From: CAWATZ01 sp963784995
GTDB lineage: Bacteria > Planctomycetota > Planctomycetia > Gemmatales > Gemmataceae
DNA: 64,000 bases
Assembly: GCA_963784995.1 (NCBI GenBank)
Contig: CAWATZ010000024.1
Span: 124,001 to 188,000, forward strand
Reading direction: 5' to 3'
The position numbers and the translations under genes are program-made. This document shows, piece by piece, positions 27,009 to 35,989 of the stretch. The notes below the pieces were generated by a model that saw only the letters and a program-made list of their open reading frames with translations, was not told the origin of the DNA and searched no databases. Within the stretch, counting starts at the first letter, position 1. Every line of letters starts with the position of its first letter.

Positions 27009-30000
27009 ATGCTTCAAGCCATCGTGTCCTGGTCCCTGCGCAACCGCGCGGTCGTGCTTGTCCTGGCCGTCCTGTTCCTCCTGGCTGGACTCTATGCGGC
27101 CGACCACGCCCGCCTTGATGCGTTTCCCGAGTTCGCCCCGCCCCAGGTCATCGTGCAGATCGAGGCGCCCGGACTGTCAGCCCGCGAGGTGGAGCAGCTC
27201 GTGACTCTGCCGACCGAGCAGGCGCTGAGCGGCACCCCGGACCTGGAGGTGCTGCGTTCCCGCTCCATTCAGGGGCTGTCCGCGATCACGGTCGTGTTCC
27301 AGGACGGCACCGACATCTACCGCGCCCGCCAGCTCGTCGCCGAGCGTCTCGCCGAAATGGCCGGACATCTGCCGGCCGGCGTGAAGACGCCGCGGCTGGG
27401 GCCGATGACGAAGACCACGGGACGGCTGGTGGTCTTCGGCTTCACCTCGGACACCCTGTCGCCCCTGGAGCTGCGGGACCGCATCCAGTGGGTCGTGAGG
27501 CCGCGGCTGCTGGCCGTCCGTGGCATCGCCGAGGTCACGCTCTTTGGCGGCGGGGTCCGCCAATTCCAGGTGCAGGTCAACCCGGATACGCTCGCGGCCC
27601 ACCAGCTCACCCTCACCGACGTGCTGGAGGCCACCCGCCAGGCCACGGGCGTGCGCGGCGCCGGCTTCCAGGAGAACGGGAACCAGCGCCTCGTTGTGCG
27701 CACCGAGGGCCAGGTCTACTCCGCCGCGGAACTGGGCGAGACGCTCGTTACCACCAGTGCGGGGACTCCGGTTCGCCTCCGCGACGTGGCCCGGGTGGTA
27801 GAGGGGCCGGAGCCGAAATTCGGCGATGCCCTCATCAACGGCCGGCCGGGGATGGCGCTGCTGGCTTATCGGCAGTTCAACAGTGACACGCTGGCGGTGA
27901 CGCGCGCCCTGGAAGCCGAGCTGGCAAAGCTCCGGCCGGAGTTGGAACGCGAGGGAATCACGGTCAATCAAGACCTGTTCCGCCAGGCCGACTTCATCCA
28001 GAACGCGGTCGGCAACGTCACGCACTCGCTCCTGCTGGGGGCGGTGCTGGTCGCCGTCGTGCTTTGTGTGCTCCTCTTCAACCTGCGCACGGCCCTCATC
28101 TCGCTGACGGCCATTCCGCTGTCGCTGCTGGCCGCCGTGTTCATCCTCTGGGCCTTCGGCGTGAGTCTGAACACGCTGACGCTGGGCGGCCTGGCCATCG
28201 CCGTCGGCGAGGTGGTCGATGATGCCATCATCGACGTGGAGAACATCTTCCGCCGCCTGCGCGAGAATGCCCGACTGCCCCTCACCCCCGACCCCTCTCC
28301 CCAGCAGGGAGAGGGGAGAGCAAGGCGTTCGGCGCTCGAGGTGGTGCTGTCGGCCTCGCTGGAGGTGCGCAGCGCAGTGGTCTACGCCACGTTCATCGTG
28401 GTGCTCGTTTTTGTCCCGGTCTTCTTTCTGAGCGGCGTGCAGGGCCGGCTGTTCGCCCCGCTCGGTTACGCCTATGCCCTCGCCGTGCTGGCCTCACTGG
28501 TGGTGGCGCTGACCGTGACGCCGGCCCTGGCGCTGCTGTTTCTCCAACGGGCCACCGGGGCTGTGGAGCCGCCGCTGCTGCGCTGGTTACAGGGCGGTTA
28601 CGAATGGCTGGTCCGTCGCCTGGACCGCGAGTTCCCTCTGCTGGCGGCGGCGCTGGTCGTGCTGCTGGCGGCGGCCGGCTGGGCACTGTCCCGGTTCGGC
28701 GGCGAGTTCCTTCCGGAGCTGCGCGAGAGCCACCTGATCGTCCACGTGCAGGGCCTTCCCGGCACGTCGCTGCAACAGTCGGTCGCCACCGGCGCTGCCG
28801 TGACTCGTGACTTACGCCAGGAACCGGCCGTGCGCGGCGTCTGTCAGCTGGCCGGCCGCACGGAACTCGGCGAGGACACCTGGGGGGTGGAGTACAGCGA
28901 GCTGGAAGTCCCACTCCGGCCTGGCGCCGCCGAGGATGTCGGCCAGGTGCAGCGCTCGCTTCAAGAGAAGCTGCCGAAGCGCTTCCCCGGGTATGCGTTC
29001 AACGTCTTCACCTTCCTGTCCGAGTGTATCCACGACAGCCTGTTCGGCTCCGTCGCCCCGGTGGCGGTGAAGGTCTATGGCCACGACCTGGCAGCGGTGG
29101 ACCGGGCCGCTCAGGACATCGCCCGGGTGCTCGCCGAGGTTCCCGGCAGCGTGAACCCCCGGCCGGAGACGCAGACGGGGCAGCCCGAGCTGGTGATCCG
29201 CGTGCGCCGCGACGACGCCGCCCGCCATGGCCTGCGCAGCACCCAAATCCTGGACGCGGTGCATGCGGCGTATCAAGGCGCGGAGGTCGGCCAGACTTAC
29301 GAGGGCAACCGGGTGATCGATGTGGTCGTGATCCTCGACCCCGCGACGCGGAACGATCCGGCGAAAGCGGCCGACCTCTGGATTGCCGTTCCAGCGGGCC
29401 CTCCTGCCCCGGACGTTGCCACGAGGCTCGTCGCCGCGGGCGGAAGCCCGGCGGACAGCCTCGGCAGCCAGGATGCGGCCGGCGGCCGGGTGCAGTTGAA
29501 GCGGGTCGCGGACGTGTTCCTCTCGGATGGGCGGTTCCTGATTACCCACGAGGGCGGCCTGCGCATGCAGACGGTGACGTGCGGGCTTCAGGGGCGAGAC
29601 CCGGAGTCGTTCGTGGCGGCAGCCGAGCGCCGGGTACGGCAGCTGCGGCTGCCGCCCGGGGTGTCGTACGTCTTCACCGGGGAGCACGAGGCGAAGCAGG
29701 CCGCGCAGCGGCAGCTGTTGCTGCTGGGGCTGGCTGCCGGCGTCGGCATCCTGCTCTTGCTGTGGCTGGCGTTCGGGTCGGTCCGGCTGCTCCTGCTGGT
29801 ACTGCTGAACCTGCCGTTCGCCCTGCTCGGCGGCGTGGCGGCGGTCTACGCGATGGGGGGCGTCCTGAACGTCGGCTCGATGGTTGGCTTCGTCACGCTG
29901 TTCGGCATTACGATGCGCAACGGGATCATGATGGTGTCGCACTGGCAACACCTGCACGAGTCGGAGGGGATGCCGTGGGGCCCCGAGCTGGTGTTCCGCG

Positions 30001-30218
30001 GGGCGCGGGAAAGACTGGCTCCCGTTTTGATGACGGCGCTGGTGACCGGCCTGGGCCTGCTGCCCATCGCCCTGGGCAGCGGCGAGGCGGGCCGCGAGAT
30101 CGAGGGGCCGATGGCTCTGGTCATCCTCGGGGGTTTGGTGACCTCGACAGGCCTGAGCCTGTTCGTGCTACCGGTCGTGTACCGGCGCTTCGGGAACGCG
30201 GGCTCTCCGGCAGGATGA
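27009..30218 (+). CDS. RND efflux pump inner-membrane transporter, HME/CzcA type
   Basis: A 1,069-residue proton-driven RND transporter. The N-terminal helix (NRAVVLVLAVLFLLAGLYA) leads into the porter domain (FPEFAPPQVIVQIEAPGLSA), and helices 2-6 include the proton-relay segment GEVVDDAIIDVENIFRRLR with the Asp pair in helix 4. The second half repeats the plan and ends with ALVTGLGLLPIALGSGEAGR, EIEGPMALVILGG and a last helix. The pattern (APPQV near the N-terminus, VQGRLFAPLGYAYALA) is of the heavy-metal subgroup; the exported ion or compound is not predictable. At about residues 424-437 the reading LTPDPSPQQGEG is an in-frame palindromic repeat inserted in the loop after helix 4. With the two upstream genes it makes a complete tripartite pump. 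Confidence 0.92.
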   Translation: MLQAIVSWSLRNRAVVLVLAVLFLLAGLYAADHARLDAFPEFAPPQVIVQIEAPGLSAREVEQLVTLPTEQALSGTPDLEVLRSRSIQGLSAITVVFQDGTDIYRARQLVAERLAEMAGHLPAGVKTPRLGPMTKTTGRLVVFGFTSDTLSPLELRDRIQWVVRPRLLAVRGIAEVTLFGGGVRQFQVQVNPDTLAAHQLTLTDVLEATRQATGVRGAGFQENGNQRLVVRTEGQVYSAAELGETLVTTSAGTPVRLRDVARVVEGPEPKFGDALINGRPGMALLAYRQFNSDTLAVTRALEAELAKLRPELEREGITVNQDLFRQADFIQNAVGNVTHSLLLGAVLVAVVLCVLLFNLRTALISLTAIPLSLLAAVFILWAFGVSLNTLTLGGLAIAVGEVVDDAIIDVENIFRRLRENARLPLTPDPSPQQGEGRARRSALEVVLSASLEVRSAVVYATFIVVLVFVPVFFLSGVQGRLFAPLGYAYALAVLASLVVALTVTPALALLFLQRATGAVEPPLLRWLQGGYEWLVRRLDREFPLLAAALVVLLAAAGWALSRFGGEFLPELRESHLIVHVQGLPGTSLQQSVATGAAVTRDLRQEPAVRGVCQLAGRTELGEDTWGVEYSELEVPLRPGAAEDVGQVQRSLQEKLPKRFPGYAFNVFTFLSECIHDSLFGSVAPVAVKVYGHDLAAVDRAAQDIARVLAEVPGSVNPRPETQTGQPELVIRVRRDDAARHGLRSTQILDAVHAAYQGAEVGQTYEGNRVIDVVVILDPATRNDPAKAADLWIAVPAGPPAPDVATRLVAAGGSPADSLGSQDAAGGRVQLKRVADVFLSDGRFLITHEGGLRMQTVTCGLQGRDPESFVAAAERRVRQLRLPPGVSYVFTGEHEAKQAAQRQLLLLGLAAGVGILLLLWLAFGSVRLLLLVLLNLPFALLGGVAAVYAMGGVLNVGSMVGFVTLFGITMRNGIMMVSHWQHLHESEGMPWGPELVFRGARERLAPVLMTALVTGLGLLPIALGSGEAGREIEGPMALVILGGLVTSTGLSLFVLPVVYRRFGNAGSPAG
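28278..28321. repeat. palindromic repeat inside the RND gene
   Basis: The sequence pairs cccctctccc (28292-28301) with gggagagggg (28307-28316) around five bases. Translated it gives LTPDPSPQQGEG, a peptide I have seen as an insert in unrelated proteins of many bacteria, where it marks a dispersed short palindrome. The insertion keeps the frame. Confidence 0.8.
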
Positions 30219-30222
30219 CAAG

Positions 30223-30281
30223 GTGACAAGGTGACAAGGTGACAAAAGCAGTTGTCTTCTGTCACCTTGTCACCTTGTCAC
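30223..30281. repeat. perfect 22-bp GTGACAAGG palindrome between convergent genes
   Basis: Arms 30223-30244 and 30260-30281 are perfect reverse complements, each with two and a half gtgacaagg units, around a 15-base loop. It occupies almost all of the space between the RND pump (+) and the DUF1552 gene (-) and contains the stop codon of the latter. It may act as a bidirectional terminator. Confidence 0.85.
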
Positions 30282-31570
30282 GAAAGGCCGCGCATGGTGC
30301 CGGTGCTGGACGCGAACTTGTCGATCTCCAATCCCAGCCGCTGGAGCATCGACACGTACAGGTTCGGCAGCGGATAATTCTTCTGCGTATCGAACGCCAG
30401 CAGACCGACGTGTTTGAAGCCGCCGCCGGCCAGCAGCACGGGCAGGTTGACGTTCGAGTGGGCGTTGGCGCTGCCCATGCAGGTGCCGTACAGCACCATC
30501 GTCCGATCCAGCAGCGTTTCGCTGCCCTCCTTGGTCCCCTTCATTCCCGCCAGCAGACCGGCCAGCGCCTGGAACTGGGCCGACTCGATCGTCCGCAGCT
30601 CGGCCAGCGTTTCGGGCCGGTTGCCGTGGTGGGTGAGCGTGTGCGTCTCGTGCTGCACGCCGGGGATTTCACTATGGACGCCAAGGGTGTTGATGAAAAG
30701 GGTAACCAGGCGCGTCGAGTCAGTCTCCAGAGCCAACCGGATCAGGTCGAACATCAGCTTGCTGGCCGTGGCCAGCTGGTTCACGGCGGCGTCCTTGGGC
30801 TCGGGAACCTTGACGATAGGCTTGGGCTTCTTCTCCCACTCCTCCGACTCGTGCAGCTGCATTTCCAGGTCGCGGACACTGCTGAAGTACTGATCGAGCC
30901 TGGCGCGGTCCCTGGGACCGAGATCCTTCTGGAGCCGTTTGGCGCTGTCGTTGACGAAGTCCAGCACGCTCTTGCCCTTCTTCAGATCGTTCAGGCGAGC
31001 GCTGGTCTCCTTCGCCGTGCCCTGGACGAACATCCGACGATACAGAGCGGCCACGCTCCGTTCGGGAGGGATCTCGACGCCGCCCCGGGTGACCGACAGC
31101 GTGCCAATGGCGACGCCGATGCGCGTGATCAGGACCGGGATGCGCGTGAGACTGCCGATCCGTTCGGCCGCCACCTGGTCCAGCGAGACGCTGTTCTTGA
31201 AGGCGCCGCTGCCGGGGTGCGGGGCGGCCGTCAGGAACGACTTCTGGGCCGAGTGCCCGCCGTCCACGTTCGGATGCGAGACGCCCTTGAAGACGGTCAT
31301 CTCGCGCCGATAGTCCTTGAGGACCTCCAGGTACGGCGAGGGCTTGTAGTCCATGCCGGAGCCTTCGGGCCAGAAATACTGCGGCAGGATTCCCAGGTTG
31401 GTCTGGATGGCGACCATCCGCCGCGGCGAGCCGGCAGCGAGGGCGTCCTTGGTGTGCGCGAACGCCGGGACCATCGCATCCAGGAATGGCAGCGCCAGGG
31501 CGACGCCACTGCCACGGAGGAAACCACGGCGGGAAAGAGACCGCAGGGAGCTGAACGTCGGGAAGGTCAT
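30278..31570 (-). CDS. DUF1552 domain protein with Tat signal
   Basis: A 430-residue DUF1552 protein, paralogous to the one at 1418-2770. The N-terminus SLSRRGFLRGSGVALALPFL is a twin-arginine signal. Conserved blocks include PVLITRIGVAIGTLSVTRGG, ETHTLTHHGNRPETL and the His/Asn-rich YGTCMGSANAHSNVNLPVLL. The stop codon is supplied by the GTGACAAGG palindrome, so the last residues may differ from the ancestral ones. It starts 27 bases after the DUF1592 gene, in the same order as the first pair, and is surely in one operon with it. No activity is established for the family. Confidence 0.9.
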   Translation of the reverse strand: MTFPTFSSLRSLSRRGFLRGSGVALALPFLDAMVPAFAHTKDALAAGSPRRMVAIQTNLGILPQYFWPEGSGMDYKPSPYLEVLKDYRREMTVFKGVSHPNVDGGHSAQKSFLTAAPHPGSGAFKNSVSLDQVAAERIGSLTRIPVLITRIGVAIGTLSVTRGGVEIPPERSVAALYRRMFVQGTAKETSARLNDLKKGKSVLDFVNDSAKRLQKDLGPRDRARLDQYFSSVRDLEMQLHESEEWEKKPKPIVKVPEPKDAAVNQLATASKLMFDLIRLALETDSTRLVTLFINTLGVHSEIPGVQHETHTLTHHGNRPETLAELRTIESAQFQALAGLLAGMKGTKEGSETLLDRTMVLYGTCMGSANAHSNVNLPVLLAGGGFKHVGLLAFDTQKNYPLPNLYVSMLQRLGLEIDKFASSTGTMRGLS

Positions 31571-31597
31571 CGGCGGACTCCAGGAAGTCGAAGGACG

Positions 31598-34267
31598 TTA
31601 CTTTGTCTGAAACAGCGGACTCAGCACAATTTCGTGGACCAGCGAGCGAATGCCAAAGCGGCCGTCTGCTGTCTTATCCAGCACCCTCTCGACGGCGGCC
31701 CGGTCGGCGAACCCAACCGGGGCTCCGGTCGAATAGGTGACCAGCTGCCCGACCATGTTCCGGGCGACGGCCCGCGGATCTTCCAGCAGCAGCTTTTTGA
31801 ACCCCTCGACGTCAGTGAAGGCCCGGCCGTCAGGCAGCTCGCCGGCCGCGTCCACCTTCGGGCCCCACCGGTACGGCACGCGCCGGCCGAAGGTTTGGGA
31901 CAGGTCCGGCACGTCGCCGGTTTCGCCCAGCGAGCGGTAGCGGCTTTGCCGGCCGCCGATCACGTCAAAGCACTCCAGGGCAAACCCCGGTGGATCGATC
32001 TTCTTGTGGCAGGCGGCGCACGAGGCGTTGGTGCGATGTTTGGCCAGCATCTCGCGGACGGTCGTGGTCCCTCGAACGTCCGGCTCGATGGCCGGCACGT
32101 CGCCCGGAGGCGGGTCGGGCGGCTTGCCGATGATCCTGGTCAGCACCCACGCCCCGCGCTTGACCGGCGACGTGACCGTGCCGTTGGCGGTCACCTTCAG
32201 GACGCTGGCCTGGGTCAGGATGCCGCCCCGGCCGCTGTCGGCCGGCAGCGGCACCCGGCGGATGGACGAGCCGACGACTCCTGGGATGCGGTAATGCTCG
32301 GCCAGCCGCTGGTTGAGCATGGCGAAGTCCGAATCGATCACGCTGGTCGCGCTCAGGTCCTTCGCCACCAGCTCCCGGAAGAACGCCCGCGTCTCGGCCA
32401 GCATACTGTCGCGCAGGATCGGCCGGAACTCGGGATAGAGCTTCTTGTCGGGCGTGGTCTCGTCGAGCTGCGCCAGGTCGAGCCACTGGTCGGTAAAATC
32501 GGTGATGAAGCGCTCGGCCCTCGGATCCCTGAGCATCCGCTCGACCTGCTGCCGGAGGACGGTCGCATCGTGCAGACGTCCCGCTTTCGCCAGGGCGAAC
32601 AGCTCGTCGTCCGGCATCGAGTTCCACAGGAAGTACGACAGGCGCGAGGCCATCGCCCAGTGGTCGAGCTGCCCGGCGGGCTCCTTGAGGAAGAGGAACT
32701 CCGGAGCGCACAGAGCCGCCTTGCAGGCCGTACGCATGGCCACCTCGAACAGGTCGCCCTCATCGAGGCGAGCCTTGAACAACTCGACGTAGCGCCCCAC
32801 CTCGTCCGGCGTCACCGGCCGGCGAAACGCCCGCGGCAAGAAATCGGCCAGCAGCCGGCGAGCATCGACTTCGGGGGTCTCCGAGGAAACGGTCGAGAAC
32901 TTGACGGTCTGAGGGATGCTGCCCAGGTTGGTGATGAACGGCTTGCCGTGCTGTCGATAAGCAAGCTGGAACAGATTTTCCGCTGGTCGGATCGGCAAGT
33001 GGACGTCGCGATCCAGCTCGTTGTTCTTGCGCTTGGGGTTTTGCCGCTTTGCCCCTGCCGGCACCGGCACCAGAGCCAGGTCGCCGAACAGCCGGCGATG
33101 GCCGACGGGCGGCCACTGATCCAGCAGCGGCCCCTCAATGTCAATCCAATCGATGGCGATGCCCGGCTTGACGTACTCGGCGACGTTGCCGCCCGAAAAC
33201 GTCGGCCACAGCGAGGCCGCGTTGAAATGGAAGCGCTCGCCCGCTTCCAGCCAGACCTCGACCTCGGTGACGGTGGGTTTGAGCGACGGGGCATCGAAGT
33301 ACCCCAGCGTCCGGCCACTGGCGACGATGGCGCCGACCTCGGGCCGGGGGCTCGGTTTCACCGTCCCCTTGTCCCAGAAGAAGCTCCAGCACGACATGCG
33401 CAGCCGGTACTTGCCCGAGAGGATGGGATAAAACGGAAAATGCGGTTTGAACTCCGCGTCGTCGGCGCGGAAGACGCCGATGGTCCCTTGATAGGGGTTC
33501 TTGAGCAAGTCGCGCTTGATCTTCTTGGAGTCGTCTTCCTTGCCGATCCGACCCCTGGGGATTGGGGCCAGCGTATCGTCGTACTTGAACTGCTTCAGGA
33601 ACACGGTCTGCCCGTTGAACGCACTGTTCACCATGGCGTTGAATGTCCCGGGAATGTGTGCCTTGACGGTCGGCGGCCGGACCGCGTGAGGCGCGATGGC
33701 CGCGTCCAGGACGGCGTCGGCCGCCTCCAGGTACTTGGCCAGCTGGACGTGGGACAGGTCCAGGCCCGTTGCGGACTTGTCGAAGCCGAACGCCTTGCCG
33801 TCCTCGGGAAGCAACTCCTTGACCTTCAGCCCCGGCAGAGCGAACAGGTCGCGCAGGGTGTTCTCGTATTCGGTGCGGTTGAGCCGGCGGAACGTGGCCC
33901 GTCCCTCGGCGGTCCGGCGCGACCGGTCTGCTTCCGTCAAGCTCGCCGTGAGCTTCGTCAGAATGGCCGCGGCCTCGTCCTTGTCAGGCCGTTTCCGGGT
34001 CTTCGGTGGCATCTCGCCGGCCTGGATGCGGTCGTGAACCTTGACCCAGACGTCGAACGCGGCCGGGTTCTTGAAGTCGGCCGATAGCTTTTGCAGGTCG
34101 AGCCCGCCCTTGCGGGTTGTGCTGTCGTGGCAGCTGACGCAATGGTTGTCGAGGAAGCCGAGCAGAGAGGCGTCGGCGGCCGGGGCGGCCCTCGGCAGCA
34201 GCAAAAGAGCAGCGAGAAGGAAGGCAAAGCCGAGAGGCCTGGCAGCGCTTGCGGAAAGATGCGGCAT
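31598..34267 (-). CDS. DUF1587/1595/1592/1588/1585 protein with planctomycete cytochrome C segment
   Basis: An intact 889-residue secreted protein. The signal peptide (MPHLSASAARPLGFAFLLAA and on to APAAD) is followed by a planctomycete-type cytochrome C segment (NHCVSCHDSTTRKGGLDLQK), DUF1587 (FRRLNRTEYENTLRDLF), a carbohydrate-binding-like middle domain, DUF1595 (ADFLPRAFRRPVTPDEVGRY), DUF1592 (MASRLSYFLWNSMPDDELF), DUF1588 (GGILTQASVLKVTANGT, CAACHKKIDPPGFALECFDV) and DUF1585. Both CxxCH motifs could bind haem c. ATG 34267 is chosen because it starts the signal peptide; an upstream in-frame extension of 63 codons has none. It provides the full-length model for the broken copy at the start of the window. 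Confidence 0.9.
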   Translation of the reverse strand: MPHLSASAARPLGFAFLLAALLLLPRAAPAADASLLGFLDNHCVSCHDSTTRKGGLDLQKLSADFKNPAAFDVWVKVHDRIQAGEMPPKTRKRPDKDEAAAILTKLTASLTEADRSRRTAEGRATFRRLNRTEYENTLRDLFALPGLKVKELLPEDGKAFGFDKSATGLDLSHVQLAKYLEAADAVLDAAIAPHAVRPPTVKAHIPGTFNAMVNSAFNGQTVFLKQFKYDDTLAPIPRGRIGKEDDSKKIKRDLLKNPYQGTIGVFRADDAEFKPHFPFYPILSGKYRLRMSCWSFFWDKGTVKPSPRPEVGAIVASGRTLGYFDAPSLKPTVTEVEVWLEAGERFHFNAASLWPTFSGGNVAEYVKPGIAIDWIDIEGPLLDQWPPVGHRRLFGDLALVPVPAGAKRQNPKRKNNELDRDVHLPIRPAENLFQLAYRQHGKPFITNLGSIPQTVKFSTVSSETPEVDARRLLADFLPRAFRRPVTPDEVGRYVELFKARLDEGDLFEVAMRTACKAALCAPEFLFLKEPAGQLDHWAMASRLSYFLWNSMPDDELFALAKAGRLHDATVLRQQVERMLRDPRAERFITDFTDQWLDLAQLDETTPDKKLYPEFRPILRDSMLAETRAFFRELVAKDLSATSVIDSDFAMLNQRLAEHYRIPGVVGSSIRRVPLPADSGRGGILTQASVLKVTANGTVTSPVKRGAWVLTRIIGKPPDPPPGDVPAIEPDVRGTTTVREMLAKHRTNASCAACHKKIDPPGFALECFDVIGGRQSRYRSLGETGDVPDLSQTFGRRVPYRWGPKVDAAGELPDGRAFTDVEGFKKLLLEDPRAVARNMVGQLVTYSTGAPVGFADRAAVERVLDKTADGRFGIRSLVHEIVLSPLFQTK

Positions 34268-34442
34268 CCTGGTGGACCTCGATACAAGGAATGGCTGGGG
34301 AGCTGGTCGCGAACCGGCTCGGGGCGGTCGATTCCTTTGCCACTCCCGTATGTAACACTGCTGGGTGGGTGGAGGTTTCGGGAGTTCACTTTTTTGGCTG
34401 CGGTCGAGTCGCATCGGTTCAGCAATCGCGGCTTCCGTCGCG

Positions 34443-34934
34443 CTAGGAGGTTTCAACGTACCCCCGGCTGTTCAGCCAATAATCTCCGCAGCCGCAGTGG
34501 AAGACGAGTTGCCCCGACCGCTTCCAGGTCTCCGCATCCTCCGGACGGACATCTCCATGCGCCAGGAACGCTTGCCGATCCGTGAAATACTCACTCAGAA
34601 TGTCCGGCATGTCCTCCACTCCCAGCCACCGGTCTGGAATCCAGAAACGCCTGACGCGGATCGGACATTCCTGGTACTCCAAGGCGACGGCCCAAGGCGG
34701 CCTCACCCGCTCTGATCCTTTGGGATCGTCACGCCACTCGGCCGGGATTGGGTATTCCTCAATCCCTTCCACCCGGATCAGGTCCCCGGAGCGATCGAAA
34801 AGAACGGTTGCTCCGACGCTTCGCAAGAGTTGACGCTCGCCCAGGATTACACCGGTCCACCAACCATAGGCGATGTTGCTGCGGAGGGTGTAGCGAAACT
34901 CTGGGGAGCGGAAGTAATACGGCTGGTGCATCAT
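34443..34934 (-). CDS. hypothetical protein
   Basis: A 163-residue protein that I do not recognise. It begins MMHQPYYFRSPEFRYTLRSN, is rich in Trp, Tyr and Arg, and ends in a small Cys cluster (VFHCGCGDYW). No signal peptide or membrane segment is seen. A GGGAGGG sequence abuts the first of two adjacent ATGs, so the second ATG (34931) may be used. It begins 8 bases after the stop of the ROK kinase gene, suggesting coupled translation. Its base composition is slightly less GC-rich than its neighbours. Confidence 0.6.
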   Translation of the reverse strand: MMHQPYYFRSPEFRYTLRSNIAYGWWTGVILGERQLLRSVGATVLFDRSGDLIRVEGIEEYPIPAEWRDDPKGSERVRPPWAVALEYQECPIRVRRFWIPDRWLGVEDMPDILSEYFTDRQAFLAHGDVRPEDAETWKRSGQLVFHCGCGDYWLNSRGYVETS

Positions 34935-34942
34935 CCCTCCCG

Positions 34943-35947
34943 TTACCCTCGCCGCTGTCGCCGATACAGCAACCTGCCACACGCCGCCGCTCCGATGAAC
35001 CCCGCGTCATTGCCCAGCTCGGCATAGCAGATCCGGGTGCGGGCCGCCGGAACCGGAAAGGCCAGCTGCGTCGCGTGGTGCCGGATGCGCTCCAGGAACG
35101 CCGGCCCGGCGGCGATCATGCCGCCGCCGAAGACGATCACCTCCGGGTCAATGGTGTGCATCATGTTCATCGCGCCCACACCCAGGTAATACGCCGTCTC
35201 CTCCACGATCTTGCCGGCCAGGGCGTCGCCGGCGTGGGCCGCGTCGAAGACGTCCCGCGACGTCAGGTCCAGCAGTGGCTTGCCCAGCTTGTGCAGCACC
35301 GACTGGCCGCCGTCCTCGCGCAGCAGGTCCAGGGTCCGCTTGACCACGGCGGTGGCGCTGGCGTACGCCTCCAGACAGCCGAAGCGGCCGCAGCTGCACT
35401 GGCGCGGACGGGTCATCTCGATCTTGACGTGGCCGATCTCGGCCCCGTGGCTGTGTTCGCCTTCGAGGACGTGGGCGTCCTCGTGCATGCCCCCCAGGAT
35501 GATGCCGCCGCCGATGCCGGTGCCCAGCGTGAACAGCACCAGGCTGTGCGAGCTTCGGCCGGCCCCGACCCAGAATTCGCCCAGGGCCGCCGCGTTGGCA
35601 TCGTTCTGAAATGCGGTCGGCAAGCCGAACTGACCGCTGACGTACTGCCGCACCGGCACGTTCTTCCAGGGCTTGAGATTGACCGGGTCGAGGATCATGC
35701 CGGCGGGAATGTCCATCGTTCCCGGCGTGGCGACGCCGATGGCGGCGATCTGGCTCCGATCCAGCCCGCCGGCGCGGATGGCGGCGTCGATGGTCTCGCA
35801 CATCCGCTCCAGCCCTTTTTCCTGGCCGCGCTGTACCTCGGTCGGCAGGATCACACTGCTGAGCATGGTGCCGGCGTCATCGACCACCCCCGCTTTCATG
35901 AAGGTGCCGCCAACGTCCAGGCCGACAAAGAACGGTGCTGTACTCAT
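34943..35947 (-). CDS. ROK family sugar kinase (glucokinase-like)
   Basis: A 334-residue ROK protein without a DNA-binding domain, so a sugar kinase rather than a repressor; glucokinase is the most common activity. The N-terminal ATP phosphate motif is FFVGLDVGGTFMKAGVVDD; the catalytic Asp lies in FQNDANAAALGEFW; TLGTGIGGGIILGG is the second phosphate loop; the ROK signature with zinc ligands is EIGHVKI then CSCGRFGCLEAYAS. About 320 residues is the usual family length. ATG 35947 gives the expected N-terminus. It lies 42 bases after the MutS-like gene and 8 bases before the hypothetical gene, suggesting a three-gene minus-strand operon. Confidence 0.92.
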   Translation of the reverse strand: MSTAPFFVGLDVGGTFMKAGVVDDAGTMLSSVILPTEVQRGQEKGLERMCETIDAAIRAGGLDRSQIAAIGVATPGTMDIPAGMILDPVNLKPWKNVPVRQYVSGQFGLPTAFQNDANAAALGEFWVGAGRSSHSLVLFTLGTGIGGGIILGGMHEDAHVLEGEHSHGAEIGHVKIEMTRPRQCSCGRFGCLEAYASATAVVKRTLDLLREDGGQSVLHKLGKPLLDLTSRDVFDAAHAGDALAGKIVEETAYYLGVGAMNMMHTIDPEVIVFGGGMIAAGPAFLERIRHHATQLAFPVPAARTRICYAELGNDAGFIGAAACGRLLYRRQRRG

Positions 35948-35989
35948 GGGACCAATTACCTTTCTCCCGGCTGCGAGCGCCTGGTGCCT

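Noticed and set aside
30239..34087. A 1,282-codon plus-strand open frame opposite the DUF1552 and DUF1592 genes
   Set aside because: It is the antisense of two well-supported genes and has no recognisable domain; long antisense frames are common at this GC content.
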